Shown: positions 53,798 to 64,000 of the stretch, piece after piece
How the letters are laid out: every line of letters begins with the position of its first letter
How positions within the stretch are numbered: position 1 is the first letter of the stretch
Assembly (NCBI GenBank): GCA_001599815.1
Contig: BCIA01000005.1
Span: 1,901,088-1,965,087, forward strand
DNA length: 64,000 bases
Reading direction: 5' to 3'
From: Furcasterigmium furcatum
Lineage: Eukaryota; Ascomycota; Sordariomycetes; Glomerellales; Plectosphaerellaceae
Position numbers and translations under genes: made by a program
Notes under the pieces: model-generated
Told to the model about the DNA's origin: nothing
What the model saw: the letters and a program-made list of their open reading frames with translations, nothing else
Databases searched by the model: none

Positions 53798-55011
53798 ACA
53801 CTTCACGCTGGTTCTTCCGACTTTGGTGTCACTGGAGGCTAATTTGGAGAAATCTGAGTTCAAGACACTTGAAACGCCGCACTTATTCCTTCGAGGTTGA
53901 TTTAACTGGGTCACACAATGGATCGCCTTGGCCACGACCCATGCCGACGTATCAGAAACTCCCCGGTAGTGCACCTTGCCCGATGCCACCAGAACGTTGA
54001 GCCATTGCATCACTTCCTGAACTGAAGCGGAGTAGTCCCACCAGTGGAGGATTTTACTATGTATCGGATATCTAAGTACGTTGTCTGAAGCTTTTAGAGC
54101 GAGGCTTCGAGAGATAGCCCTTGACAAAGTCCAAACCCGAGATTCTCCTCTCTGTGTGGCGAAGGAGGTAAAACGAGAAGACGCGTGGGAGGCCCCTACC
54201 CGAAAACCTCGCCCTCCTCTGGAAGTTCGGAGTGAGGCTTTCGGAGGTTGAGTGACCAGAGTTTACTTGAACGCCTCCTGGCCTCATTCCAGGCCTTGAA
54301 CACTCGGGCCCGGTGCTGAAGGTCCAGTGGCGACGTTGTGCTACCTCCATGTCTCCAGGTCGGGCTCGGATCCGCAGGACGTACGACTTTCCGTATCTCC
54401 GCAGAGCAAGGTGCCAAATCTTCTGTTGGTGCTGACTCTGCGACTTGTTGAAGAAAATGGATAGAAACCCGGCCAAATTGTACGTACCCAGATGGAATCA
54501 TCTCAGGGACGTCGTTGGACAGCTGGTTGGCTGCTTGATGCCAAAAGTGTCAGGCCGCAGGGTAGATATCCATACCTCGAGATGTTTCCGGTTCTCTTGC
54601 AGCTTTTCCATCCTGTCGTGCATGATGTCGAACATCAGAGCAGTTCTATCATGGCCCGGAGGAAGTCTATGCTCCCTTGCGCCAAAGAACCATATTCTGT
54701 ATATTTCTTAATTATATTTTAGACCTTTTTTTTTATATTATTTATTAAAATATTATTATAACCTTTTAAAGGTTTTTTTAAACTTTTTAATATTCATATA
54801 GGATTTATGGTTGAAGTGTTGTTAGTGAGAAAGCTTCATCTTTGCCGCCACCCATGACCCCATGGTTTTTCTATCCAGGACAAATGTCCAGACGTATAGA
54901 ATACTCAGGGATAAATAAAGTCTACAGGTCTGTATCAGGGCATCCAAAAATTGCGATCCCGGCCAGGTCTGCAGTGCCTACTCATGCCACAGCACATTAT
55001 TTTCTGTCGAC
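53798..55011. other. Gene-free stretch with AT-rich island
   Basis: 1.2 kb between the SDR and the NLR-like gene, tail-to-tail. The left part has only chance frames; the part at about 54700-54815 is nearly pure A/T. Confidence 0.5.
54700..54815. repeat. AT-rich island
   Basis: About 115 bp with long A/T runs (T9 near 54727; AACCTTTTAAAGGTT palindrome near 54760-54775) in an otherwise GC-rich window. Possibly the remains of a RIP-mutated mobile element next to the NLR-like gene. Confidence 0.55.
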
Positions 55012-58000
55012 TCAGAACCCTTGCCCGATGAACCCCGGGTTCAGTTGATTCTTCATGCCCCTTTGCACGATGACGAGCTTCCCCTGAACGGTATAGATAA
55101 GCTCGCCAGCTTTTGTCAACAGAAAAGGCCCCTCCTCGCGCGTACTCAGCCAGTCGTTAGGAATGAAGAAGTGATACCCTCCATCATTGTTCTTCGAATA
55201 GCCTGCGCTGCGGACCCAACGATGCGTGTCGAGAAAGACAGCCCGGTTCCACCATACTCCGACCAATGTGGACATGTCGACGTTCTCCACGATCACGGCC
55301 TCGTCATGCGTGTCGCTCTCGGCATCAAACAGCGATATCGGCCAGAAGATGCACTGCGCGGGCGTGGACCTGTCCGTAGGACTAGCTGTGCTCGAGACCA
55401 CGTACTTCCCGTCATCCGTCGCAAAAGCCCGAGTGTGAAGCATGTGGGACTCTCCAAACGACCAGAGCTGAGCCGCCTTTGACATCCGGTCGTTGACGGG
55501 CATCTCGGGTGCCAGCTCTGCAAAGTCCTGCCACCGGAACATTCTGGCATAAGCGGAGCCGACCAGCAACAGTTTCGTTCTGTCCAGCGGATGCATGAGC
55601 CAGCAGGGGATTTCATCCCTGGACCGCACGTGCCGATCGCCCACTGCCGCGCCGGTTGCCACGTCGAACATGACGTCGGCGCGCTGCGTCGAGACCAGGA
55701 GGTACTTCGCCTCATGGTCTAGCACGAGCTGTCGCACACCGCCGTAGATACGAGTGTCCAACCGGAAATCAAGCTTCGTCTGACACTTCCATCGTGTGGG
55801 CAGATGCGGCGTCTGCATCGAAAGATGCTTCACGATCACGCGACCGCAGTCGTCGCCGGAGGCGACGATGGTGCCGTCGCTTGACCAAACCAGGCCGTCG
55901 ATCTTGACGGTAGGGGCGTGTTTGTAGAGCTCCTGGAGCTCCCTCCCGGTCGCCGTCTGGTAGACCGAGACCCTCCCGTTGGTCTTGCCGCAGCATATGT
56001 ACGTCCCTGAAGGGCTCGAGACGATGCTGGAGATGATGTGATGGGCTTTCGCGGATTCCAGCAGTGAGGAGACGGGAAGTCTGAGAGTCTCCGAGTCGTC
56101 GCTGACGGACGCGTAGCCGTTGACGCTGACGTCGTTAACCAAGAGCACCTCGGGGTCCCAAGCGTTGCAGTCGGATGCCCGGATATCATACAGCCGGTGG
56201 CCGTCTGGACTAAACGCGAGGCCCGCAACCGAGTCGTCGAATTTGTCCTGGTTATACAACTGCTCCAGGGTCGTGGAGTTGTAAATCTTGAGGCACCCCT
56301 CTCCGTTCCCTGCTGCGAGGAGGTTGCCTTCGGGGTTGAAGGCCAGGATGTGGGATTGCGCGTCGATCTCGATCGTCGTCTCCATGTTGCGGTCGAACCG
56401 AATGATCGTCCCGTCCTCGTCGACTGTGAAGATGGCGTCGTTGTTTGGACTGAAGATGGCGCGGAGGGGGTTGCGGGTTGGGATTGTGCACAAGATCTCG
56501 TGAGTATCGAGGTTCCACACATCAACAGGCCAGCCCTTGTATGCCAGAGCCACCTCGGAACAGTCGCTGTTCCAAGTGACGCTCCATGGCGCGCCTCGAT
56601 ATCGCGTGCTCGAGGTAGGCCGAGTCCACCGAACGACTTCCCGCGTGTCGTCGTCCAAGTTCCACGTGCTCAGCGTGTCGTCGGAGGAGACAGACATGAC
56701 GATGTTGTTCCGGCGAAAGGCAACGGCCAAGCACCCGACGCCGCTCTCGTTTTTAGACTGTGCGATGACGGCCCCCGTCTTCGTGTCCCAGACCTGCAGC
56801 ATGGAGCGCCCGCCCGTGACCAGTCGCCGTCCGTCAGTACTGAGGTTCATGGCGCCGACCCTCTCTCCGTGCTGGATCTTGCGGATCTCCTGCAGAGTCT
56901 TGATGCCGTACAGCACGACCGTTCCCTTTGGATCGGTGAGAGAGATGACGAGGTGCTCATCACCGCAAACAATGGCCTTGCAAGTCTCCCCGTTCTTGCC
57001 GACGGTAAAATGGGCGAGGCAGTCGTCCCAGTCTTTCATCTTCGTCCCCACGATCGAGATGTCGCCTGCCCGGCCAAACTGTCGGCCAATGCAGGTGCCG
57101 TACGGACAAAAGGGCGGGAGGAGCTTGTGGATCGAGAATGGATGCGCCGTGAGATTGTTGCCGAACTTGGGAACGAAGCGGTAGAGATCAACGGCCCAAC
57201 CCGCGATGAGCGCCCGATCCTTGTCGCTCAGGCCATTATTGACGACGAAGAATTCGAGGCATTCCGCGGCGCGAGTCACCAACCGTAACCGGTCCAGGAG
57301 GCCCACGACTTCCATCCAGTACAGAATCTTCTCGCGGAAAAACCGCAGCAGGCTGTCAACGAGCTCCTTGCTGCGGTCCGCCTGTCGGAGATGCTCGAAC
57401 CAGGAATGCGTCGAGTATAGGAGGAGTGGGTGGATCCTGTCGAGTGACTCTTTGGCCCTGGAATGCGATGTCTGTGTGCTGATGAACTCGTTGAATTCCT
57501 TGTCGTTCCAAATATCAAGGCACAGTTGCGCGAGTGTCCCGTTTGCCGTATGATAGTCGACAGCAAACTCGGACGGAGTGTCTCCAAGCAGGAACTCCCT
57601 GATAGTGCTGTGGCGAGGCTGCACCAGGGATGTCGAGTCGTCGACAGATAACAAATAGGGACACACCTGGTCGATGGTATACTCGGGGCTGGCTATATGG
57701 CCGTGCATTGGCTTGAGCAAGGCTCGCAGCTCACCTGTCTTGAGAGGTCGAGTTGAGCAGAGGGCAATGCCTAGAATGTCCTTGGCTAGGCGACAGTTGC
57801 TGCGATGGAGTCTCTGAGACATTGTGTCTAGAATCTGGAGGAAGAATTCCGTCAGCTCCGAAGGTATCAAGTCCAGGGTCGGTTCAACGGCCTCGCGGCT
57901 GTGAACAGTTAGCAAGATCTCCTCCACTGCGACTTTGACCCATAGGAAGAGGCCTTGAGATTTCTGAACAATCATCTCGACAATGTCGGCGCGGTCGTCC

Positions 58001-60070
58001 AGGCCAAATGGAAGCGACTCGAGCTTCTGGGTGATCATTGCAACCATGTCGCTTCTGGTGTTTGCGGGCACTATCGTCTGCTGTCGGAAGATCTTGGCAG
58101 TTCTCCCGGATCTATGATGGTCAGTGCCCCGGTTTCCAAGAGCTCAAGTAATGGCTTGAGCTTGGCTCGCAAACCGAAGACTCACGTGAAGGGCATGAGG
58201 CATCTGTCCATTTCCATGCCAGTCCTGGACGACATGAGGATGCGTACGGGCAGGGTGGATCGGACTTTTGCCAGGTATGAGACCACCTCAGCCGGATTCT
58301 CGGCTTCGTCAAGTGCATCGACGACCAAGTAAAGCGGCTCCCCGTCGTAAAGTCGCTCAAAAAGCGTGTCCACGAAGACCTTTTGCCAAAAGACCCGTGT
58401 AGTCATGGAATGCACGCTGACATCGTTCTCGTTGAGGTCGAAGATATCCCCCATGAAGCTCGGGACGTGCGAAGCCAGCTGAGAGACAAGCGAGGAGAGA
58501 AAGGCGCGGGTGCTCTGCCTGGACGGGTTGCTTGTCCGGAAGAAGTAATATGCACATCGAAGCCCGTCATCGTGAAGCCTGTCGATGACAGCACTCATGA
58601 GCACGGATTTTCCAATGGCCGGCGGTCCTTTGAGGCAGAGGAAGCGAGTTTCGGGCGAGGATGTGTCCATGCTCCACCAGGCGAAATTCTCCTCTTCGAA
58701 TATCCACTGGCAGCACTCCTGGCCTACTCGGGTATCTTGGAAGAAGAGCAGGTCCTCTTGCGCGGTGTCTTCTTGGCCAAGAAGTTGTATTAGCTGACGG
58801 TGAGTTGGCGCCGGCTTTTGCTTAAGAGGTGAGTGTTCTGTGGGGTGGAGTGAGCCATTTGAAGAAAAGGAAAAGCCGCATAAGAGAATATACCTAGAGC
58901 TCGTGGACCTCTGATGGCGAGTGAGGCCTTGTTGAGGAGTCGTATCAAGACAGACTTGATCGTTCTGTATCCTGGGCTGTTCTTGGACGCGAACTTGCAG
59001 ATCGTGTGGTGGTCCGCGTCGATAGGTGCTGACATCTCATTGCCATACCCGAGGACTGCCGAAGCCTTGTCGACGATGATCTATTTTCCGTTAACTGGGG
59101 GGTTCCTGCACGCAAAGCACAGTAACGCCCGCTATCTCTTCGTGGATTTAACGTACCTCTGATCGTCTGGGACCTATGGATGTCGGCTCTGTCTCGTAGA
59201 ATGACCACAGAGACAGCATGTTGGCGTAGTGACGAAAGTCTTCGTTGATTACCGTAAGAGTCTCCGAGTTCTTCATGAGCTCCTGGACGAATCTCTTGGA
59301 GCCAACGGTGAGGGAGAGAATCCGGTTCAGGGAAGACGCCGAGTCCGAACCGCGATGCGGAGTGGCCAAGAACACCACAGCGCCTTGCTTGATAGACTCG
59401 GCGACTTCTTGGTAGAGCGGGTCTTGGACTGCCATCATGACGGCCTTTCGTGGTTGAAACATAGTCAAGTTAGTCTCATGGATGTGACTGCTTGTTCAAC
59501 GACGACGACAACAGCGTACCTTCTTGACTACTAGGCCGCCCATAGAATGAGTGACAAGAACCAGTGGTAGTGCTTGGAGGTTAGAGTTCAAGAGTTCGAG
59601 GTTCAACTTCTTTGAGAAGTCAAGAATCGAGGCCGTCGAATCCCTGGTAGTGGCATAATCGGCGCCGTAGCCAAACGTGAAGATCTGCACATCGCCAAAC
59701 TCTGGGTCCTCTGGCAGCCAAAGTTCCGGCCAGAACTACTCGCCATCATGAGCTTCGCGTCAGTGAAACCAAAACTGGGACGAGGGGTCTCACGCACGTT
59801 TTCCGCCTTTCTTTGGTGACTCCATGTCTTGACGGGGTGTCCGCCCAGCCCGTGAACGAAGACTAGGGCGGCCCTGGGATGTCTGATGTCGGTGAGTCTG
59901 CTGAGCCCTCCAGCCGCCGCACCAGCCGTCGTCGAGACGAGCTCGCTGCTGGTGGTTCTCCAGCTTTCATTAGAGCGGATGCGGCCAAAGAAACCCGAGT
60001 GACTGCTCGACGCGGTCGACGACCTTCGCGGTGGGCTGCTGGATGATTCCCCCGGAGCGTGTGGCAGCAT
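55012..60070 (-). CDS. NLR-like protein: alpha/beta-hydrolase, NACHT, WD40
   Basis: Minus strand, six exons: 60070-59798, 59735-59520, 59444-59157, 59080-58894, 58837-58186, 58111-55012; 1571 residues, all phases consistent. N-terminal alpha/beta-hydrolase: VFVHGLGGHP (oxyanion loop), THSMGGLVVKK with nucleophile Ser near 155, and ATPHRGSD. A linker leads to NACHT: Walker A GPPAIGKS (about 391-398) and Walker B-like YLVVDALDEAE, followed by PVRILMSSRTG. The C-terminal 700 residues hold WD-type repeats (VGAMNLSTDGRRLVTGG, VWDTKTGAVIAQS, LAFSPDGHRL, GLVWSSDGTIVASGDD). This is the layout of fungal STAND immune-like receptors, where the repeats sense a ligand, NACHT oligomerises and the N-terminal domain acts as effector. 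The intron-4 donor has an in-frame alternative 15 bp away. Confidence 0.93.
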
Positions 60071-60934
60071 CGCAGGCGGTCGCTAGGCTGCGGTACCGCC
60101 GGGCGCGCCCGCGGGGAAGAGGGCGTTCTGGTGCTCCAAAGACGGAATAAGCTCCCGTCGCACACTTCAAACCTGCGGCGTGTTACGGGTTCCACAGCGA
60201 GTAGTAGTGTGTCTGGGCGGTAATTCCGCTCGTTGGTGGAGGAATGTGTCCATGTGGAGGTTTGGCAACGGATACTCGACTCGATGCGCGGGCCTCGACG
60301 GAGGTGACGAGATGCGTTTGCGCCGACCTGGGAACTTCTGACACCCCGCCCTACGTGCTGGGGGCATCAAACGTGCAGCGCACAGTGAACCATCCATCCA
60401 TCCATACTACCTTATGTCGGGTACCACAGCTGTTCAGCCAGTTGCCTCACCTGGGCTTCGGTGAAGGTTGTCCCCGCTTTCTGGGAGCATTGGGACCATT
60501 GATGGCACGGCACGGCATGTCCCTAAGCGCCGAGGTGTCAACTTCGGGGTCTCGATTGGTGAGTGCAGACATGAGAGGCGGCTGAGGTGCAGGCAGGTCT
60601 GGCCATAGGCCCAGTCACCAGACCTGCAGACCCAAGTATGTGCCCTGGCTTGGGAGACGGGGGCGCCCCGAGCCTTGCGCACTGAGCATATGTTTCGGAT
60701 CATGTGGGTGGTTTCGGCCAGCCACTGTTCAAAATCCCAGCTTCAAAGTATGATTGTATTCATCTGCTTGGTGACCGAAGAGGGCAAGCATCCATGGACC
60801 TGGACATCGCAGATGCATCTCCTTGGTGAGTCGACAGCCCTGCCCCCCCCTCCTCAAGGCTTCCTGGGGCGCTGCAAGCCCAGCCCGCTGCAAAGTGCAC
60901 TCTGGGCAGCACGCAGCCTGCCTGCCTGGCCTGA
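60071..60934. other. Gene-free spacer
   Basis: 864 bp upstream of the NLR-like gene and downstream of the kinase-like gene (both minus strand). Only short frames. Confidence 0.5.
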
Positions 60935-62397
60935 TCAATGCGGCACAACTTGAACGGTGGGAGGTTCCAATTCTCCCGGGAGGATGTCCCTCTCTCCCCG
61001 CTCCTTGGCAACCTGGTCGGCACCATCCTCGAATACTTCTGGCTGCTCCCACGCTGCCTCTCCCCCCGTGTACTTGTTCGACAGGTAATTCATGTTGTTG
61101 ATCATGCTGCGCAACGTCACAGTCAGCACCCTGCAGCAGGCAGGTGAACATGCCAGGGGAGGGGAGCAGGCCACTCACGAGTTTTTCACGCTTGTAGAGC
61201 CCGGGAAGAGGATGCACAGCTGGAAGTCGAATCTCCTACGAATCAGTGGTTAGATCAATGCTGCTGAAAAACGAGACGACGCGGAGGAGGGGACACATGC
61301 ATCGAATAAAGGAGAACTCGATCATCGTATGCTTCCTCGGGATGGGCGATCGGGTAGTACTTTGCGTACGTGCGAAAGTACGTCTTGTTGAACCGGCTGC
61401 GAACAGGCTTCCAGTTGCCCATCTCGTACTCGTTGTGCCCGTAGAATGCCGAGGCGTCGAAGATGATGGTGCTGCCGGTCTTCAGGTTGATGCAGCTGTT
61501 CCCCCACCTTTGACCGCCCATACGTGTCAGCTATCATATCGATTTGCAGCATACGATGCCTCGAATGAATGGATTGCACTCACCACATGTCGCCATGAAG
61601 GAGCGCCGGCTTGATCGGGTTCGGTCCCTCTTGCAGAGGACGCAGCAGCGCGGGGATGACCCGGTCAAAGACGGGCGTGATCGCTGCGATAAGTTCGGGC
61701 TGCGGACCGTTCACGCCAATGTCCAGGTCGAGCATGTGCTTGAGGCCATTGGCGAAGAAGACCTCCCACGAGTCTTCCCAGTCAACCTTCTGGGGCGTCG
61801 TGCCGTTGCAGGTGACGACGTGGAAGCCGAACTTGCCGGTCGGACTCACGCTCTTCTGATGGAGCTCGGCCAGCTTGGAGCAGAAGTCATTGGCATCTGG
61901 CAGGTCACTCTCGTCCATGTCGACGAACTCGCAGATGAAGAAGTAGGTGGCCGGCGTGTCGCGGTACGTGCCCCATGATATGGGCTTCGGAGCGAACGAG
62001 GGACTGGTCGAATATATGGCGAGCATGCCTTCGTACTCGCCCTCGAGCATGATCTTTCCCCCGTCGCCGGTGGCAACCTTGATGAAGAAGTACACTTCTG
62101 AGCCATCGGTGGTAGTGGCGGTGATTTTGGCTGTTCGTGTCCAGAGCGAAGCGCCATAGGCCGTCGCCTTGACGAAGGTGCACTCAGCCGGCAGGGCTAT
62201 TCGCGGGCAGGAGTCAGTTTTGAGCTCTCGTTCCGTGACAAGCCTGACATGGCTACGGGTGGAAACCTGCAAGCAATCACGTTGGGATCCGCGTCGATTT
62301 CTTCACCGATGCCTGGCATCACCGACTCCAACGACGGCCCATCGCCGTGGATGTCCCATTTCGGACGGAATGATGGAAGCGAGGCTGTGGCAGACAT
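60935..62397 (-). CDS. Fructosamine/ketosamine-3-kinase family protein (APH fold)
   Basis: Minus strand, five exons: 62397-62271, 62196-61584, 61507-61301, 61235-61179, 61106-60935; 391 residues. ATP-binding lobe: SLWTRTAKI, FFIKVATGD with Lys, GEYEGMLAIY. Catalytic loop LLHGDMWWGN (the HGD aspartate) and metal-binding IIFDASAFYGHNEYE are both split cleanly around intron 2. The family phosphorylates ketoamines on glycated proteins or small amines (FN3K-like); substrates of fungal members are mostly unknown. Two introns (1 and 3) are best explained with GC donors (T|GCAGGT and AT|GCATGT), which give family-like joins (VIASLPAEC; LLYSMRFDF); GT alternatives break the frame for intron 1 or add residues for intron 3. 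It is head-to-head with an aldo-keto reductase. Confidence 0.85.
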
Positions 62398-62951
62398 GAA
62401 TGATAGACGTTTCTATCAATGGCCTGGTGGGTTGTAGGCGTAGGCGACCGGACGCTGATGCAGTGTCCTCGGGTGAACGATTAGTGTCTTGATACTGATG
62501 AACGACTGTGGATCGAGGAATCCCATTAGAAAGCCACAGGAAGGACGACTGCAATTATGAATTACCCCTAGGCCTCTCACTCTGATACGCCCTATGTCCA
62601 GCTTCGTTTCCGTTGCACATCATACTACCCCGCCCAGGAATCGGCCGTGGCGGGCACGCCCCGGCAGGGATCCCGGGGTTACGTTGCCTGCAGGCGATGT
62701 TCCGAAAAGATGGTGGTGGGTGATCAGGCTGAGCTGGAGAGGACCGCTCTGCATGTGGCCGACCGACTGGTGGTGTGGTTGTGTGACAGTCCCCCCTGGT
62801 CGCCGACATCCGGGTCACTGCATGATCCCGGCCAGCCGTCCGACTCCTGAACCCCGCATCCCTTGGGCGGTTGGGGGGGCCTCGTAGCATCAGACAAGGC
62901 TTCCAAGTTCATCCCGCTTGCAATATACCGTACGCACCAACGAACAAGACC
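62398..62951. promoter_or_regulatory. Shared divergent promoter, kinase-like / aldo-keto reductase
   Basis: 554 bp between divergent start codons. CCCCGCC/GGCGGGG-like GC tracts occur; no clear TATA. Nothing else is seen. Confidence 0.45.
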
Positions 62952-64000
62952 ATGGCGACCACACAAACCATCGGGCAGCATGGCTTTCAGCTGCCTGCCA
63001 TGGGTCTCGGCACCTTCCAACCCGAAGCAGCGGCGCCGGAGGTGGTGACAGAAGCCGTAGTTGCCGCCTTGAGGGCTGGCTTTCGACACATCGATACCGC
63101 ATTCATGTACGGCGATGGGATCGTCGAGCGTGCCGTCGGAAAAGCCCTCAGGGAGTGGGGAGGTCCGAGAGAAGATGTCTGCATCGTCACCAAGCTGTGA
63201 GTGATCTTCTTGAGGACTGGTGTCATCTTTTTCGGTTGTAGAGGGCGCTGACGTTGTGATGGCCCAAGGGCAAACGCCCACCACGCTCCCGAAGACGTGT
63301 CCGCCGCCCTGCAACTCAGCTTGGACAATCTGGGTCTCGAGTATGGTGAGTAAAAATAAGCAGCTCGTGTTCCTGTGCCACCTTTGCTGACTTGAAAACG
63401 AATAGTTGACGTGTTCCTGATGCACTGTAGGTCTACGGGAAGCGTGAAAAAACGAGGGTTGATGTTTTCAACTTACTGACCATGCCCAGATCCTATTGCA
63501 TACTTCAGAACGGGAAACGCTCCCAGTACCTGGCAGACCGCTAGAAATGAGGATCGGAAACCTCTCATCAACCTTGATCTCACGAGAAACTACGCCGCGA
63601 CGTGGGCCGCCATGGAAGCTCTCGTTGCCGAGGGAAAGGTCAAGGAAATTGGTGAGCCCGCAGATCAAGTCCGGAAACGCCTCGAACTCGTGGCATCGGG
63701 TTGACAAGCTTTTTAGGTATTTCCAACTTTTCAGTCTTGAAGATGCGGAAACTGTTAGAGGTAGCGAAGATCCGGCCGTCTGTGCATCAGACCGAGATCC
63801 ATCCGTGCGTTCACTATGCCCTTTTTTGGGGAAGGGTCTTTGCAGGCTGAAACTGAATGTCCCTGTCAAGCTATCTTCCGCAGCCCGACATGGTCGAGTA
63901 CTGCAAGGCCGAGGGCATCCAACTCATTGCTCACAGCCCCCTTGGCGGCCGGCCCGTGCCGCAGGTGGCCCTCAACAGCCATCTCCCAGGCCCGCTCGAT
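62952..64000 (+). CDS. Aldo-keto reductase (3' end beyond the window)
   Basis: Exons so far: 62952-63196, 63269-63345, 63406-63426 (21 bp), 63490-63651, 63717-63804, 63871-64000 and onward; phases all agree. 241 residues are visible. The AKR catalytic tetrad is in place: Asp in HIDTAFMY, Tyr in FMYGD, Lys in VTKL and His in FLMHYP. Further family segments: GLGTFQPE, VKEIGISNFSV, HQTEIHPYLPQPD and IQLIAHSPLGG. It reduces aldehydes or ketones with NADPH. The 21-bp microexon (VDVFLMH) is unusual but phase-consistent. The NADPH-binding C-terminus lies past the window edge. Divergent from the fructosamine-kinase-like gene, so a shared role in carbonyl or glycation damage is conceivable (inference). 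Confidence 0.9.

Noticed and set aside
1..64000. CRISPR arrays, prophage or bacterial operon structure
   Set aside because: Introns, spacing and gene families are fungal; no regularly spaced direct repeats were found.

Overview
The window is 64 kb of nuclear DNA from a filamentous ascomycete (Pezizomycotina, most likely a Sordariomycete). I infer this from the short introns (about 50-130 bp, mostly GTRAGT donors with CTRAC-like branch sites just before the acceptor), GC-rich coding sequence, two Zn2Cys6 regulators, a bZIP with a DUF3425-type C-terminus, a NACHT-WD40 protein, F-box proteins of fungal type, cytochromes P450 and small secreted cysteine-rich proteins. I cannot name the species. 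Exon models below were built by hand: each junction was checked for GT/GC..AG ends, reading phase and a continuous, family-like protein.

Layout. 0.2-4.6 kb: a protein with a fungal STAND-type N-terminal helical region that ends in a CaaX box, then an F-box-like gene. 5.6-18.2 kb: a dense block of oxidative and secreted enzymes: two P450s, a short-chain dehydrogenase (SDR), a bZIP/DUF3425 regulator, a secreted bacterial-type penicillin-binding-protein peptidase (family S13), a secreted FAD-linked (berberine-bridge) oxidase and a cysteine-rich secreted protein. It looks like a metabolic cluster that lacks a backbone synthase. 19.8-34.7 kb: mostly core genes: a bacterial-type glutaminase with a STAS-like tail, a proline-rich protein with a C-terminal Cys cluster, a VBA/Fnx1-type MFS transporter, 6-phosphogluconolactonase, tRNA-Arg(CCU) and a SET/MYND protein. 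35.3-42.2 kb: a second cysteine-rich secreted protein, a decayed FAD-oxidase pseudogene overlapping the likely first exon of an F-box gene, and a modin-like membrane protein.

42.4-53.8 kb is a second accessory block: flavin amine oxidase divergent from a Zn2Cys6 factor, a two-domain secreted protein, a gene-poor stretch with diverged repeats, then a second Zn2Cys6 factor divergent from two tandem SDRs. 55.0-60.1 kb holds a 1571-residue NLR-like protein (alpha/beta-hydrolase, NACHT, WD40). The right end has a divergent pair: a fructosamine-kinase-like (APH fold) gene and an aldo-keto reductase cut by the window edge.

Most notable: the secreted S13 peptidase and the glutaminase, both intronless and bacterial-like; the hydrolase-NACHT-WD40 NLR; the CaaX-ended STAND-N protein; the bZIP with no recognisable leucine zipper; the pseudogene/F-box overlap; and two probable GC-AG introns in the kinase-like gene.
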